64,000 nucleotides of DNA from Tunturibacter psychrotolerans (GTDB taxonomy: Bacteria > Acidobacteriota > Terriglobia > Terriglobales > Acidobacteriaceae): positions 2,542,001-2,606,000 of the forward strand of contig NZ_CP132942.1 in the NCBI RefSeq assembly GCF_040359615.1, given 5' to 3'. How positions within the stretch are numbered: position 1 is the stretch's first letter; each line of letters starts with the position of its first letter. The notes beneath the pieces were generated by a model that was not told the DNA's origin, ran no database searches, and saw nothing but the letters and a program-made list of their open reading frames with translations. Shown piece after piece: positions 54,031-62,887 of this stretch. Both the position numbers and the translations under genes were made by a program.

Positions 54031-55248
54031 TTAGCTCATGAGTCTGTCGGAAGAGGCGGGTAGATTTTTGGCGGTAGTGATGCCAGAGAGTAGTAGAAGA
54101 AGAGCGGCGCCTGCGGCTGGAACAACCAGCCCGGCGCGAAGGCCGTGAAGGTAGGTGGAGCACAGGCCGGTTAGCCAGGGCAGCACGGCTCCTCCTAAGG
54201 AAGCGCTGGCAAAGAGCGGGCCGAGTCTTTTGTGGTTTCCGGTGCGGGCGAGCATGAAAGAAACCAGAAGCGGAAAGACGGGAGCGAGAGTGAATCCGCC
54301 GAAGATGGTGAGCGTGATGACACTGACTGATGACGGATGCGCGATCGAGCAAAGCAACCCTTCGGTGACAAGAAGCAACGCCAGACAGAGCCGGTACAGA
54401 ATTCTCTCACTCAGGACGGTCATGAGTGCAGCTACGATCAGGCGTCCGACCAGTTCTGCTACCCAGAAGTAGATAGCGATGGTAGATGCCTGGAGCGATG
54501 CGCTGGATCGAAGAGCGTAGCTCGGTAGCCAGCCACCGAGCGAATTTTCGACCCCTACATAGAAAAACATTGCGGCACCATAGGCGAGCAGAGGCAACAG
54601 CGGCAGAGGCCACGGTGATTTTGTGGGTGCTGGTCTTCGTCCAGCCAACTCTGATTGTCTGGGGGCGTCGTTAGAGGGGGTTGCGCGTGGTATTGCGAAA
54701 GAAAGCAGGGACGCTGTGAGGAGAAGTGCCGTGATGGCAAAAAAGAAACGACGCATGCCACCGCCAGCCGTAAGGTAGATCAACAGAGGGCAGGCGATGG
54801 CGCCGAGACCCCAGGCAACGTTGAGTATTACGAGGAGTCGCGCTCGCGCGGAGGGAAGCGTAGTTCCTGCGAGGATGTTACCGGCAGTAAGACCTGTGCC
54901 GAGGCCGAGTCCAATGCAGAAGAGGGCGATGTGTGCCGCGCCGAAGCCAAGTGAGAGCAGTGCAAGGCATCCGGCTGCGGAGAGAATCGATCCGTAGACC
55001 AGGCTGGCGCGGAGATTGCGTGCGGCGATCCAGGCGCCGCAGAGTTGTCCCACGAAGTCGGCCGTGAAGAGGGTGCCTGCCTGGGCATCCTGGATATGCC
55101 AATGCTCCATGAGCTGCGGCAGTAGAGGACCGAGCATGACCGTAACAGTGCCGGCCACAAGAAAATAGAAGTAGGCGGGAGCGAGGGTGCGGATGATGGT
55201 TGCGCGATCCGGGCTCAGTTGGGGAGCCTTTCGTTCGGTTGGTTGCAA
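54031..55248 (-). CDS. MFS transporter
   Basis: 405 residues from a TTG at 55248, just after the LacI stop and with GGAG upstream; the much longer open frame runs through the regulator gene and is a shadow. Twelve hydrophobic helices. FTADFVGQLCGAWIAARNLR is the loop 2-3 motif, and ENSLGGWLPSYALRSSAS lies near the middle. The layout resembles the FucP-like sugar:proton symporters, though the substrate cannot be read. Directly downstream of a LacI-type regulator (11 bp), so a sugar is likely. Confidence 0.8.
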   Translation of the reverse strand: MQPTERKAPQLSPDRATIIRTLAPAYFYFLVAGTVTVMLGPLLPQLMEHWHIQDAQAGTLFTADFVGQLCGAWIAARNLRASLVYGSILSAAGCLALLSLGFGAAHIALFCIGLGLGTGLTAGNILAGTTLPSARARLLVILNVAWGLGAIACPLLIYLTAGGGMRRFFFAITALLLTASLLSFAIPRATPSNDAPRQSELAGRRPAPTKSPWPLPLLPLLAYGAAMFFYVGVENSLGGWLPSYALRSSASLQASTIAIYFWVAELVGRLIVAALMTVLSERILYRLCLALLLVTEGLLCSIAHPSSVSVITLTIFGGFTLAPVFPLLVSFMLARTGNHKRLGPLFASASLGGAVLPWLTGLCSTYLHGLRAGLVVPAAGAALLLLLSGITTAKNLPASSDRLMS

Positions 55249-55258
55249 AGCTCTCCTA

Positions 55259-56338
55259 TCAACCTTTGCCTCGCCGTGAGCTGGGCTGAGACGTGTTCTG
55301 GATGCTTGCGGTCGATTCTCTCGCGACCAACTCGGGCTCGAACCAGACTTCATGCGGATAGGTAAGTTCCGGGAACTGGATACGTTTGATGAGCATTTGT
55401 GCGGCGGTCCAACCCATCTTGTGGAGAGGTTGGCGTACGGTGGTGAGGCGTGGATTGAAGTACTCTCCCACCATGATGTCGTCAAAGCCGATGACCGAGA
55501 TATCGCGAGGACAACTAAGCCCGGCGTCTTGAATAGCGCGAATGGCGCCGATGGCGGCCGTATCGTTGAAGCAAAACATCGCAGTGAAGTCGCGTGTACG
55601 GGCGAGCAGCTCTCGTACAGGCTGGTAGCCGAGCTCGGGCGACCAGAGATTCTTCTCCAAATAGATGCAAAGTTCAGGACGAACCGTAATCCCGAGCTCG
55701 TTCGCTATGCTGAGGATCGACTCCCAGCGGGCTTCGGAGTCAAGAGAGTAGCGCTGGCCCTTCATGAAGGCTATCTTGCGGTGGCCCAATTCGTGAAGGT
55801 GGTGAAGAGCCTTTCGTGCAGCAAAGTTGTGATCGAGCAGAATGTTGGAGACACCGGGCTCCTTGCTGTGGGAGGAGACGCCTACTACCGGTGGCGTGAC
55901 GCTTACTGGCAGTTCCGTGTTGACGAGCAGGAAGCCATCGACGCGGCGGCTCATGAGGAGCTCCTGATACTCTTCCCGGAGGTCGGCACGGCCCAAGTGA
56001 CTGACTGTGAAATAAAGGAAGCCTTCCTGGAGGAGATATTGCTCGACCCCAAGCATGACGCCGGTAAAGTAGCCCTCGCTGAGCTCTGGAACAATCACGC
56101 CGATGGTGTTGGTTAGTCTGGTGCGTAGCATGCGGGCGTGCAGGTTGGGCCGGTACTCGAACTTCTTGGCGGCGTCCAGAACTCGTTCTTTGGTTGCAAG
56201 GGAGATGGACTTAGCAACGGGCGAATCATTGAGAACGATCGAGATGGTCGCCGGGGAGAGGTCGAGATATTCCGCCAGAGTTTTCAGTGTCACGGGTTTG
56301 CCGGTATCCGGCTTGCTGTCTTTATTTAGCTCTTTCAT
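55259..56338 (-). CDS. LacI-family transcriptional regulator
   Basis: 359 residues from the ATG at 56338. N-terminal helix-turn-helix VTLKTLAEYLDLSPATISIV with hinge RTRLTNTIGVIVPELS, then a periplasmic-binding-like sugar-sensing domain (GHRKIAFMKGQRYSLDSEAR, RDISVIGFDDIMVGEYFNPR, LTTVRQPLHKMGWTAAQMLI). Precedes an MFS gene on the same strand, 10 bp apart. An inverted repeat at 56359-56384 lies 21 bp before its start and is a likely autoregulatory operator. Effector unknown. Confidence 0.92.
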   Translation of the reverse strand: MKELNKDSKPDTGKPVTLKTLAEYLDLSPATISIVLNDSPVAKSISLATKERVLDAAKKFEYRPNLHARMLRTRLTNTIGVIVPELSEGYFTGVMLGVEQYLLQEGFLYFTVSHLGRADLREEYQELLMSRRVDGFLLVNTELPVSVTPPVVGVSSHSKEPGVSNILLDHNFAARKALHHLHELGHRKIAFMKGQRYSLDSEARWESILSIANELGITVRPELCIYLEKNLWSPELGYQPVRELLARTRDFTAMFCFNDTAAIGAIRAIQDAGLSCPRDISVIGFDDIMVGEYFNPRLTTVRQPLHKMGWTAAQMLIKRIQFPELTYPHEVWFEPELVARESTASIQNTSQPSSRRGKG

Positions 56339-56358
56339 CGCTCTCCGGCAGATTGGCC

Positions 56359-56384
56359 TGTACAAGTATCGCAACAGTTGTACA
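56359..56384. promoter_or_regulatory. Putative LacI-type operator
   Basis: TGTACAA (56359-56365) and TTGTACA (56378-56384) form a perfect inverted repeat separated by 12 bp, directly upstream of the LacI-family gene. Confidence 0.5.
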
Positions 56385-56528
56385 CCTTTAGTTTGAAGGC
56401 GGGAACAGGATCTTGCAGATTCGCCGGCTGTACTTAGCGAGACGAATCGAAGTAGTATTCCGGGTTCAAAATCGATCTGATCGGCAGTGCGCAGTTATCT
56501 TTAATGTGGTTCGGAGTTTTGGGGTGGC

Positions 56529-57008
56529 GTGGTGAGTGCGGAAGCTGAACTTCGGGGATATCTCAAAGGGGATTTGGACGCGATTTACAGGCTTGATCAG
56601 CTGTGTTTTTCGAGCGAATTCCGGTTTGGTCGGGAGTCGATGCGCGCGTTCGCAGAGGCGGATGATGCTGTCACATTGATCGCGGAGACGACAGGAGGCG
56701 AGATCGCCGGATTTGTCATTGTCCAGGTAGAACGAAGTTGGAACATCGTTCGTGGGTACGTTGTGACGTTGGATGTAGCGGAGAAGCGCAGAAGAAGAGG
56801 TTTGGCTCAAACGCTTTTACAGGAAGCAGAGAGGCGTGCAGCTACTGCCGGTGCGCTATGGATGGAACTGCATGTGTTCACGGGAAACGAGGGAGCGATC
56901 CGCTTCTATGAGCGCTCGGGCTATGCGCGAACTGAGCTGAAACGCCGGTTCTATGGCGGAGCCGGATTGGACGCTTTTGCGTATCGCAAGGAACTGGGAC
57001 TCTCGTAA
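56529..57008 (+). CDS. GNAT N-acetyltransferase (RimI-like)
   Basis: 159 residues from GTG 56529; a second GTG at 56532 is equally possible. GNAT fold: acceptor part LKGDLDAIYRLDQLCFSSEF, acetyl-CoA loop VAEKRRRRGLAQTLLQEAER (RRRGLA), LHVFTGNEGAIRFYERSGYA with the catalytic Tyr region, and a final AYRKEL. It resembles RimI, which acetylates ribosomal protein S18, but many relatives modify other substrates. Convergent with murA. Confidence 0.88.
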   Translation: MVSAEAELRGYLKGDLDAIYRLDQLCFSSEFRFGRESMRAFAEADDAVTLIAETTGGEIAGFVIVQVERSWNIVRGYVVTLDVAEKRRRRGLAQTLLQEAERRAATAGALWMELHVFTGNEGAIRFYERSGYARTELKRRFYGGAGLDAFAYRKELGLS

Positions 57009-57017
57009 CGACAGGAG

Positions 57018-58298
57018 TTACTTTTTCCCGAAGACGTCTCCCATGCGGCGGATCTGGGCGCCGACCCCGCGAAGCTTCTCCTCGAAGTGCTCGTAGCCAC
57101 GGTCGAGGTGGTAGACGCGGTCGAGGATGGTTTCGCCGTCGGCCACCAGAGCAGCGAGAACGAGAGAGGCAGAGGCGCGGAGGTCCGAGCACATGACGGC
57201 GGCTGATTGCAGGGGTGTCTTGCCGCGGACGGTTGCGGTGCGGCCGGAGATCATGATGTTTGCGCCCATGCGGATCAGCTCCTGCACGTGCATGAACCGA
57301 TTTTCGAAGATGTTTTCGATGACGGTGCTGGTGCCTTCGGCCTGAGTGGCGAGCGCCATGTACTGAGCCTGCATGTCGGTGGGGAAGCCGGGATACTCTT
57401 CGGTGGTAATGTCTGCGGCCTTGAGTTCGCCGCCGGAGCGGACGCGAACGTGGTCGGCGCCGACGTCGATCTTGACGCCGCACTGCTCGAGCTTGCTGAT
57501 GAGTGCGCCGAGGTGCTTGGGTTCACAACAATCGATGTTGAGATCTCCGCCGGTGATGGCTCCCGCGATGAGAAAGGTTCCGGCTTCGATGCGGTCCGGG
57601 TTGATACGATGACGTGCACCGTGGAGTTTGGAGACGCCCTGAATGCGAATGGTTCCGGTACCTGCGCCTTCGATCTTTGCTCCCATGGCGATGAGCAGGG
57701 CAGCGAGATCGGTGACTTCGGGCTCGCGGGCACAGTTCTCGAAGACGGATTCTCCCTCGGCAAGCGTGGCGGCCATCAGGAGGTCTTCGGTTCCGGTGAC
57801 AGTGATCTTGTCGAAGACGATGTGTGCGCCCTTGAGCCGGTCGGCGCGGGCTTCGAGATAACCATGATCCTGGGTTATGGTGGCGCCCATGGCTTCGAGG
57901 CCGTTGATGTGGAGGTCGATGGGGCGGCCACCGATGGCGCAGCCTCCGGGCATGGCGACACGTGCAATGCCGGTGCGTGCAATGAGCGGGCCGAGGACCA
58001 GTGAGCTTGCGCGCATAGTCTTCACGATCTCGTATTTGGCGACCGGATCGGAGAGGATAGCGCACTTGATGCGAGTGCGGTGCTGGGCGCGACCATATCC
58101 GAGCTCGACCTCGGCGCCCATGCTGGTGAGCAGTTTGCGCTCGGTCTCAATGTCGTTGACCTGAGGGATGTTTTCGAGGATGACCTCGTCTTCGGTCAGG
58201 ATGGCGGCGGCCATGCACGGGAGGGCGGAGTTTTTCGCTCCGGAGACTTTGATGGTACCGAGAAGGGGATTTCCGCCGCGCACTACGAACTTGTCCAT
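57018..58298 (-). CDS. murA: UDP-N-acetylglucosamine 1-carboxyvinyltransferase
   Basis: 426 residues, normal length. Catalytic Cys120 in RVAMPGGCAIGGRPIDLH is the fosfomycin target. Other marks: KVSGAKNSALPCMAAAIL at the start, PDRIEAGTFLIAGAITGGDL, and TTEEYPGFPTDMQAQYMALA. MurA commits UDP-GlcNAc to peptidoglycan by adding enolpyruvate. Single leftward gene, convergent with the GNAT gene 9 bp away. Confidence 0.97.
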   Translation of the reverse strand: MDKFVVRGGNPLLGTIKVSGAKNSALPCMAAAILTEDEVILENIPQVNDIETERKLLTSMGAEVELGYGRAQHRTRIKCAILSDPVAKYEIVKTMRASSLVLGPLIARTGIARVAMPGGCAIGGRPIDLHINGLEAMGATITQDHGYLEARADRLKGAHIVFDKITVTGTEDLLMAATLAEGESVFENCAREPEVTDLAALLIAMGAKIEGAGTGTIRIQGVSKLHGARHRINPDRIEAGTFLIAGAITGGDLNIDCCEPKHLGALISKLEQCGVKIDVGADHVRVRSGGELKAADITTEEYPGFPTDMQAQYMALATQAEGTSTVIENIFENRFMHVQELIRMGANIMISGRTATVRGKTPLQSAAVMCSDLRASASLVLAALVADGETILDRVYHLDRGYEHFEEKLRGVGAQIRRMGDVFGKK

Positions 58299-58752
58299 CT
58301 TGCCAGTTTACGAAGATTTCGCGTGGAAATGAGTAACGGCGGTGGTTCTGTTGGGCCTAAAGCAGAACGCAACCCTCGATATTGCTTCGGATTGGAGCTC
58401 GAATTACAGGTCTACCGCTCAATCACCTGATCTAACTTTATAAATCTAAAAGGCATAGCTGACGTTTGAAAGACAAGATCTGTCACCATCCATGTGGTAG
58501 CAATCGACCAGTGGTCGGACGACTTTGCAAAATGATGCACTTGTCTCCTCAAAATCCGCGACAAGTGAATAAGATTTCACGTTCGATCAACTTAGTAATA
58601 GTTATTCGATTACTAATCGCACGGTCTGTGAACGTAGTGATTACTTTCCCTGAAAAAGATTAGTTACCGCATCTTTCTCTCAACCCAGCGGCTAACTTTT
58701 CGCGTACACCTTGCATATCACGGGACGTACGTTGATCCTGCAAGGAGAAACC
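58299..58752. other. AT-rich gap upstream of the sortase locus
   Basis: About 450 bp, clearly more AT-rich than the flanks (for example TTAGTAATAGTTATTCGATT around 58590). No gene supported; a 65-codon frame at 58466 has no coding character. The right end carries the AAGGAGA site of the sortase substrate gene, and the left end the murA promoter. Confidence 0.4.
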
Positions 58753-59493
58753 ATGCGACTCAAAGCTCTCATACTGTGTACTTCTTTTTGTATTTTCAAT
58801 GCGGCCTTATGGGCTGCGGGTCCGGCAAATCCCGCCGCTGACTTCACGATCTCCAACCCGTCGCACATTCCTGGGGCTACCCTGGAACCCGGCACTTACA
58901 CGATCCACGTTGTCAATCGTCTTTCGGACCGGGTCATCTTGAAGGTGGATTCGACGAAGGGCGATCTTCATTCAACTTTTATCGGCATTTCAAACAGCGA
59001 GATTCAAAAACCCGCCAGCAGCGGTCCTGTGAAGTGGGCTAATCCCGCTGATGGCTCTCAGTACCTCAAGGGATGGTACTTTCCGGGAAGCGCATCGGTC
59101 GTAGAGTTCGTTTACCCGAAGGCTGAAGCGGTTGCGATCGCGATGTCGAATCCATCAAAGGTTCCTGCAGTTGATCCCGCCTCTGAAGGCAAGGTCACCG
59201 ATAACACGCTGTCTCAGGGCGACATGCAACTGCTGACGCTCTGGCTTCTTTCGCTTCAGCAGGTAGGACCAAGCGACGCGGCTGATGCCAAGCCAGGTAT
59301 CAAAGCAGAGCGATATACGCAGGTGGCGAGCGTGCAGAAGCCAGTTATCAAAGCATTGCCCCATACAGCGAGCATAGTTCCGTTCGCGTGGCTGGCGGGT
59401 TTCTGCTCTCTGATCGCTGCCGCTATGTTGCGTTGGATCGTGTCGCAGAGACGTTTCTCAGCTCTCAATCGAAGACCGTTGATGCGGGAGTAG
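58753..59493 (+). CDS. Exported protein with C-terminal LPHTA sortase signal
   Basis: 246 residues; ATG at 58753 with AAGGAGA 5 bp before. Signal peptide KALILCTSFCIFNAALWAAG. The body (residues ~22-195) is beta-rich (PGTYTIHVVNRLSDRVILKV). The end has the tripartite cell-wall sorting layout: LPHTA (residues 202-206), hydrophobic IVPFAWLAGFCSLIAAAMLR, then basic WIVSQRRF...NRR. LPxTA is the class D sortase signal. The next gene, 3 bp later, is a sortase, so this protein is very probably its dedicated substrate. Its own function is unknown. Confidence 0.8.
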   Translation: MRLKALILCTSFCIFNAALWAAGPANPAADFTISNPSHIPGATLEPGTYTIHVVNRLSDRVILKVDSTKGDLHSTFIGISNSEIQKPASSGPVKWANPADGSQYLKGWYFPGSASVVEFVYPKAEAVAIAMSNPSKVPAVDPASEGKVTDNTLSQGDMQLLTLWLLSLQQVGPSDAADAKPGIKAERYTQVASVQKPVIKALPHTASIVPFAWLAGFCSLIAAAMLRWIVSQRRFSALNRRPLMRE

Positions 59494-59496
59494 TGA

Positions 59497-60081
59497 ATGC
59501 GAATGCTCGCATACGCTGAACGTCTCCTTTGGACGTGTGGTCTCCTTTGTGTTGGATACTGCCTGGTGCTGGGTGTTCAGGCAAGGGGTACGCAGAGACT
59601 CGCTGAGCGGATCGGCGAGCCTCTGCCAGCGGAAAACGTCGCGTCGGCAGGGCGCACGACAGAGGATGTGATTGGCAGGATTGAGATTCCCGCGCTCGCA
59701 TTGTCGGCGCCGATCACTGCCGATTATGATGGAAACAGTCTGCGTAGAGGAGTAGGCCATATTCCCGGGACTGCGGTGCCGGGTGGTCTTGGTACGGTGG
59801 GGCTGGCAGGGCATCGCGATTCGTTCTTCCGGCCACTTCGCAGGATCGCCGCGAAGATGGAGGTTCGCCTGATCGACAAAACTGGCATCTATCACTATGT
59901 GGTGGACTCTACCGAGATTGTGAGTCCAGACAAAGTAGAGGTGCTCAATATTGCTGCAAGACCAGAGCTGACATTGATCACCTGTTTTCCGTTCGACTAT
60001 GTGGGCGCCGCGCCGGAACGCTTTATTGTTCATGCTCACTTATTGTCCGCTTCCCCCGACGGGGTTTCTGCGATCCATTAG
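59497..60081 (+). CDS. Class D-type sortase
   Basis: 194 residues. One N-terminal membrane helix (LLWTCGLLCVGYCLVLGV), then the sortase barrel. Catalytic triad: His106 in VGLAGHRDSFFRPL, Cys163 in LTLITCFPFDYVG, Arg175 in PERFIVHAHL. The TLITC motif and GHRDSFF loop fit class D or E. It cleaves LPxTA-type signals after Thr and transfers the substrate to an amine. The immediate neighbour upstream ends in LPHTA. In a diderm the acceptor and site (probably periplasmic) are unknown. Confidence 0.9.
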   Translation: MRMLAYAERLLWTCGLLCVGYCLVLGVQARGTQRLAERIGEPLPAENVASAGRTTEDVIGRIEIPALALSAPITADYDGNSLRRGVGHIPGTAVPGGLGTVGLAGHRDSFFRPLRRIAAKMEVRLIDKTGIYHYVVDSTEIVSPDKVEVLNIAARPELTLITCFPFDYVGAAPERFIVHAHLLSASPDGVSAIH

Positions 60082-60100
60082 AAGTCCAGAAAGGGGTGCC

Positions 60101-61534
60101 ATGAAATTTGAGATCCGCGAAAAAGTAAAAAATCCGGATCCGGAAGTGGTCTTACGTCCGGAAGTGGTCTTACGTGCATTGGAGATGTGTTCGCGAGAGA
60201 TCTCGGATGATGTGACGCGGTTTGGCGATCGGATTACGGTGCGAGGATTGGGGCCGTCGCCGCGATCGAAGAACAGACATGACAACACTGTGTTCCGCGT
60301 AAATTTGGAGAATGGCGAGACCGTCATTTTGGGAGAGGTGAACTTTCAGGCCTCGGCCCTGCTGGGAGACACGTCGCAAGAGGATGTTGTTCGATCGAAA
60401 CTCGATGATCTGTTTGAACAGATGAGGGCTCAGATTGAACTAGATACTCGGCGCGTAGCGACGTATGCAGCAGCAAGAAAGTCCGCGGCAGGAACGGCCG
60501 TTGTCGATAGATCCGAAGAACCAGATGTAGACCCACTACGAGCATCGAAGCGTTCAGAAGAGAAGATGGCTTCGCCTGTAGCTGCGGAGACGTTGATTGA
60601 GGCCCTGACTGCGGCGCCGGATTTGGGATGGAGCGCTGCTGCACTGGTGGCCGAGCCGCAGGCCGAGAATATTCAGTCAAACTCGAACGACGAGCCTGAA
60701 AGAGTCATAGCCTCTCAAAAGACTTTTGAGTCGGAGCAATCTACAGCTGCTGAACAGACTGTTGCTGCGGAACAAAGAGCTCAACCGAGGTTTTACGGTG
60801 AGCCAGATCTTTCGGAAGAAGAACCAACGTGGCAGGCTCGGACTGTTCCTTACAGGATTCGCATAGAAGATGATCTACCGTCCGGATGGAAGCGATTCGC
60901 GCTGTGGACGACGATGCTGCTTGCTCTCCTGGCGGTGGGTGCAGAAGGCTATTTTTATTGGTCGCATGGCGAGTTCTATTGGCCGCATCGCGAGATCGCT
61001 TCATCGCTGGCCCCGGTTGCCGCACCAGCCGTCGCGCCCAATCCTGTACCTAAACTTGATACGCGGAAGGCTGGTGAAGCTGACTCGTCAAAGCCAATTT
61101 CCTTGTCGGAGTCTACTCGCGAGTCTGCGATAAATAGCGCAGATTTGAAGCTATGGCTGCAGGACTGGGCGGCTTCGATGCGAACCAAGGATGCGAATGC
61201 TCAAGCTGCCTTCTATGCGGATACGCTGGACCGGTATCTCAATCAACGCAACGTGGGCAGAGAAGCGGTCTTGCGGGATCGCGAGGCGACCAACCGAATG
61301 CGAAAGGGATTGTGGACTGTAAAGATGGAGGACATTGTCATCGAGCGGCAGACCGAATCGGAGGCTGAGGTACGCCTGGTTAAACACTTTATGGATGAGC
61401 AGGAGACGTCCGAGATACTGGAGTCGTTCGTACCGACACGGCTGACGCTGAAGCGCCTGAACGGAAAGTGGAAGATCACATCGGAGCAGGACCAACCCTC
61501 TCTACAAGTCACCCCTTGGAAAAACAAAGGGTGA
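60101..61534 (+). CDS. Membrane protein with C-terminal NTF2-like (Cds6-type) domain
   Basis: 477 residues from the ATG at 60101 (AAAGGGG upstream). Residues 1-125 form a cytoplasmic domain (VTRFGDRITVRGLGPSPRSK, VFRVNLENGETVILGEVNFQ), then an acidic Ala/Glu-rich linker to ~255, one membrane helix (FALWTTMLLALLAVGAEGYF), a Pro/Ala linker, and a periplasmic SnoaL/NTF2-like domain (WLQDWAASMRTKDANAQAAF, VRLVKHFMDEQETSEILESF, LTLKRLNGKWKITSEQ) as in Cds6-type proteins. Third gene of the sortase cluster. A tandem 18-bp duplication near the start doubles PEVVLR. Function unknown; it may scaffold the sortase system. Confidence 0.7.
   Translation: MKFEIREKVKNPDPEVVLRPEVVLRALEMCSREISDDVTRFGDRITVRGLGPSPRSKNRHDNTVFRVNLENGETVILGEVNFQASALLGDTSQEDVVRSKLDDLFEQMRAQIELDTRRVATYAAARKSAAGTAVVDRSEEPDVDPLRASKRSEEKMASPVAAETLIEALTAAPDLGWSAAALVAEPQAENIQSNSNDEPERVIASQKTFESEQSTAAEQTVAAEQRAQPRFYGEPDLSEEEPTWQARTVPYRIRIEDDLPSGWKRFALWTTMLLALLAVGAEGYFYWSHGEFYWPHREIASSLAPVAAPAVAPNPVPKLDTRKAGEADSSKPISLSESTRESAINSADLKLWLQDWAASMRTKDANAQAAFYADTLDRYLNQRNVGREAVLRDREATNRMRKGLWTVKMEDIVIERQTESEAEVRLVKHFMDEQETSEILESFVPTRLTLKRLNGKWKITSEQDQPSLQVTPWKNKG
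60140..60175. repeat. 18-bp tandem duplication
   Basis: CCGGAAGTGGTCTTACGT at 60140-60157 and again at 60158-60175, perfect and in frame, adding the residues PEVVLR once more. The lack of divergence suggests a recent slippage. Confidence 0.9.
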
Positions 61535-61594
61535 TTCGCTGCGAGGGGACGAGGAGTGCAGCACGGGCGATTCTAAGGCCGCGCTAGCTAGTGA

Positions 61595-62563
61595 TCAGAG
61601 CTCCAGGCGAGAGTCATCGATGGCGAGGCGAACGTTGCCGTCTGATTTTGTGAGGCGCCGTACCGCCTCCATCTTGTCGACGTTGGCCTTGAGCATGACG
61701 ACTGCGATGGGAATCGATTTACCTGCTGATTTGATGGTGCGGATCGCGGTGTCGCGGTCGATATCGCAGACCTTCATCAGGACACGAATGCCGCGCTCGA
61801 CCAGCTTCGCATTCTTCATGTGCACGTTGACCATGAGGTTGTCGTAGACGTAGCCGAGACGGGTCATGGCGCCGGTGGTGATCATGTTGAGCACCATCTT
61901 CTGGGCTGAGGCGGACTTCATGCGCGTCGAGCCGGAGATGACTTCGGGACCGACCTCCGTGATGACGGTTGTGTCAGCAACGTCGGCAAGGGGGGTGTTG
62001 AGGTTACAGGTGATCGCGGCGGTCTTTGCTCCGCGAGCGCGGGCGTACTCCACAGCACCGACCACGTAGGGCGTGCGACCGCTGGCAGAGACTCCGATGA
62101 CGATGTCCTTGCGGGTTGGGCGTCGGCGGGCGATATCGCGCTGGCCGATTTCTGGCGAGTCCTCGTTGACGTCGGAGGCAGAGGCGAGAGCCTTTGGGCC
62201 GCCAGCCATGATGTACTGGACCTGTGAGGGGGCGGTGGAGTAAGTTGGCGGGCACTCCGAGGCGTCGAGGGAGGCAATGCGGCCGCTGGAACCAGCGCCA
62301 ACGTAGATGAGTCGGCCACCATCGCGCAGGGAGCGGGCGACGGTATCGATGACGATTGCGATTTCAGGCAGCGCTTTTTTGACTGCGGCTGCGATCTTGG
62401 CGTCTTCGTGATTGATGATGCGGGCGATCTCGAGAGCGGATTTGGTGTCCAGTCCCTCCGAGGCGGTGTTGGCGGTCTCCGTGGTGAGATCGTTGAAGTC
62501 TGCTGCGCCACGGTTGACGGGTTTTGGTGTCGGGGCCTGCTCGAGCATGGTAAGGGTTGCCAT
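61595..62563 (-). CDS. murQ: N-acetylmuramic acid 6-phosphate etherase
   Basis: 322 residues from the ATG at 62563. SIS-fold etherase: GRLIYVGAGSSGRIASLDAS, ECPPTYSTAPSQVQYIMAGG with a catalytic Glu (DASECPPT), and VIGVSASGRTPYVVGAVEYA. It splits MurNAc-6-P into GlcNAc-6-P and lactate during cell-wall recycling, complementing MurA in the same region. STRMKSASAQKMVLNMITTG is the other family signature. Single leftward gene, divergent from lepB. Confidence 0.95.
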   Translation of the reverse strand: MATLTMLEQAPTPKPVNRGAADFNDLTTETANTASEGLDTKSALEIARIINHEDAKIAAAVKKALPEIAIVIDTVARSLRDGGRLIYVGAGSSGRIASLDASECPPTYSTAPSQVQYIMAGGPKALASASDVNEDSPEIGQRDIARRRPTRKDIVIGVSASGRTPYVVGAVEYARARGAKTAAITCNLNTPLADVADTTVITEVGPEVISGSTRMKSASAQKMVLNMITTGAMTRLGYVYDNLMVNVHMKNAKLVERGIRVLMKVCDIDRDTAIRTIKSAGKSIPIAVVMLKANVDKMEAVRRLTKSDGNVRLAIDDSRLEL

Positions 62564-62887
62564 AAGTATCCTACTGTTCTGCTGGGGCAATTCTAGTCCT
62601 AACCTTCTTAAATGCGGCAAGAAAGGTTTGCCCGATGCGAGTTATCATAAAGGGTCGGGGTTTACGCCGAGTAGCGATTGGGTTGGCGAGAGTGTTCGAC
62701 CTGTGCTAAGCAGAGAATTCTGCTTCAACTGGAGAGTTCTCATATGCTTCACGAGGCTGAATTCAAGCCTCTGCTGGATATATGAGATGCATCTCCGCTT
62801 AATTGGGTTTACCCGCGCTGAGCGGTTGCGTGCTGGCTCAGTCGGCGGTCAGACCACGGATTGCAACACCGAAGTTGGTGCGTCTAA
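62564..62887. other. Divergent murQ-lepB intergenic region
   Basis: 324 bp with no gene supported. Contains the palindrome GCAGAGAATTCTGC (about 62710-62723) and the hairpin GAGGCT-GAATTCA-AGCCTC (about 62753-62771), both without T tracts, which may be regulatory. Confidence 0.35.
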
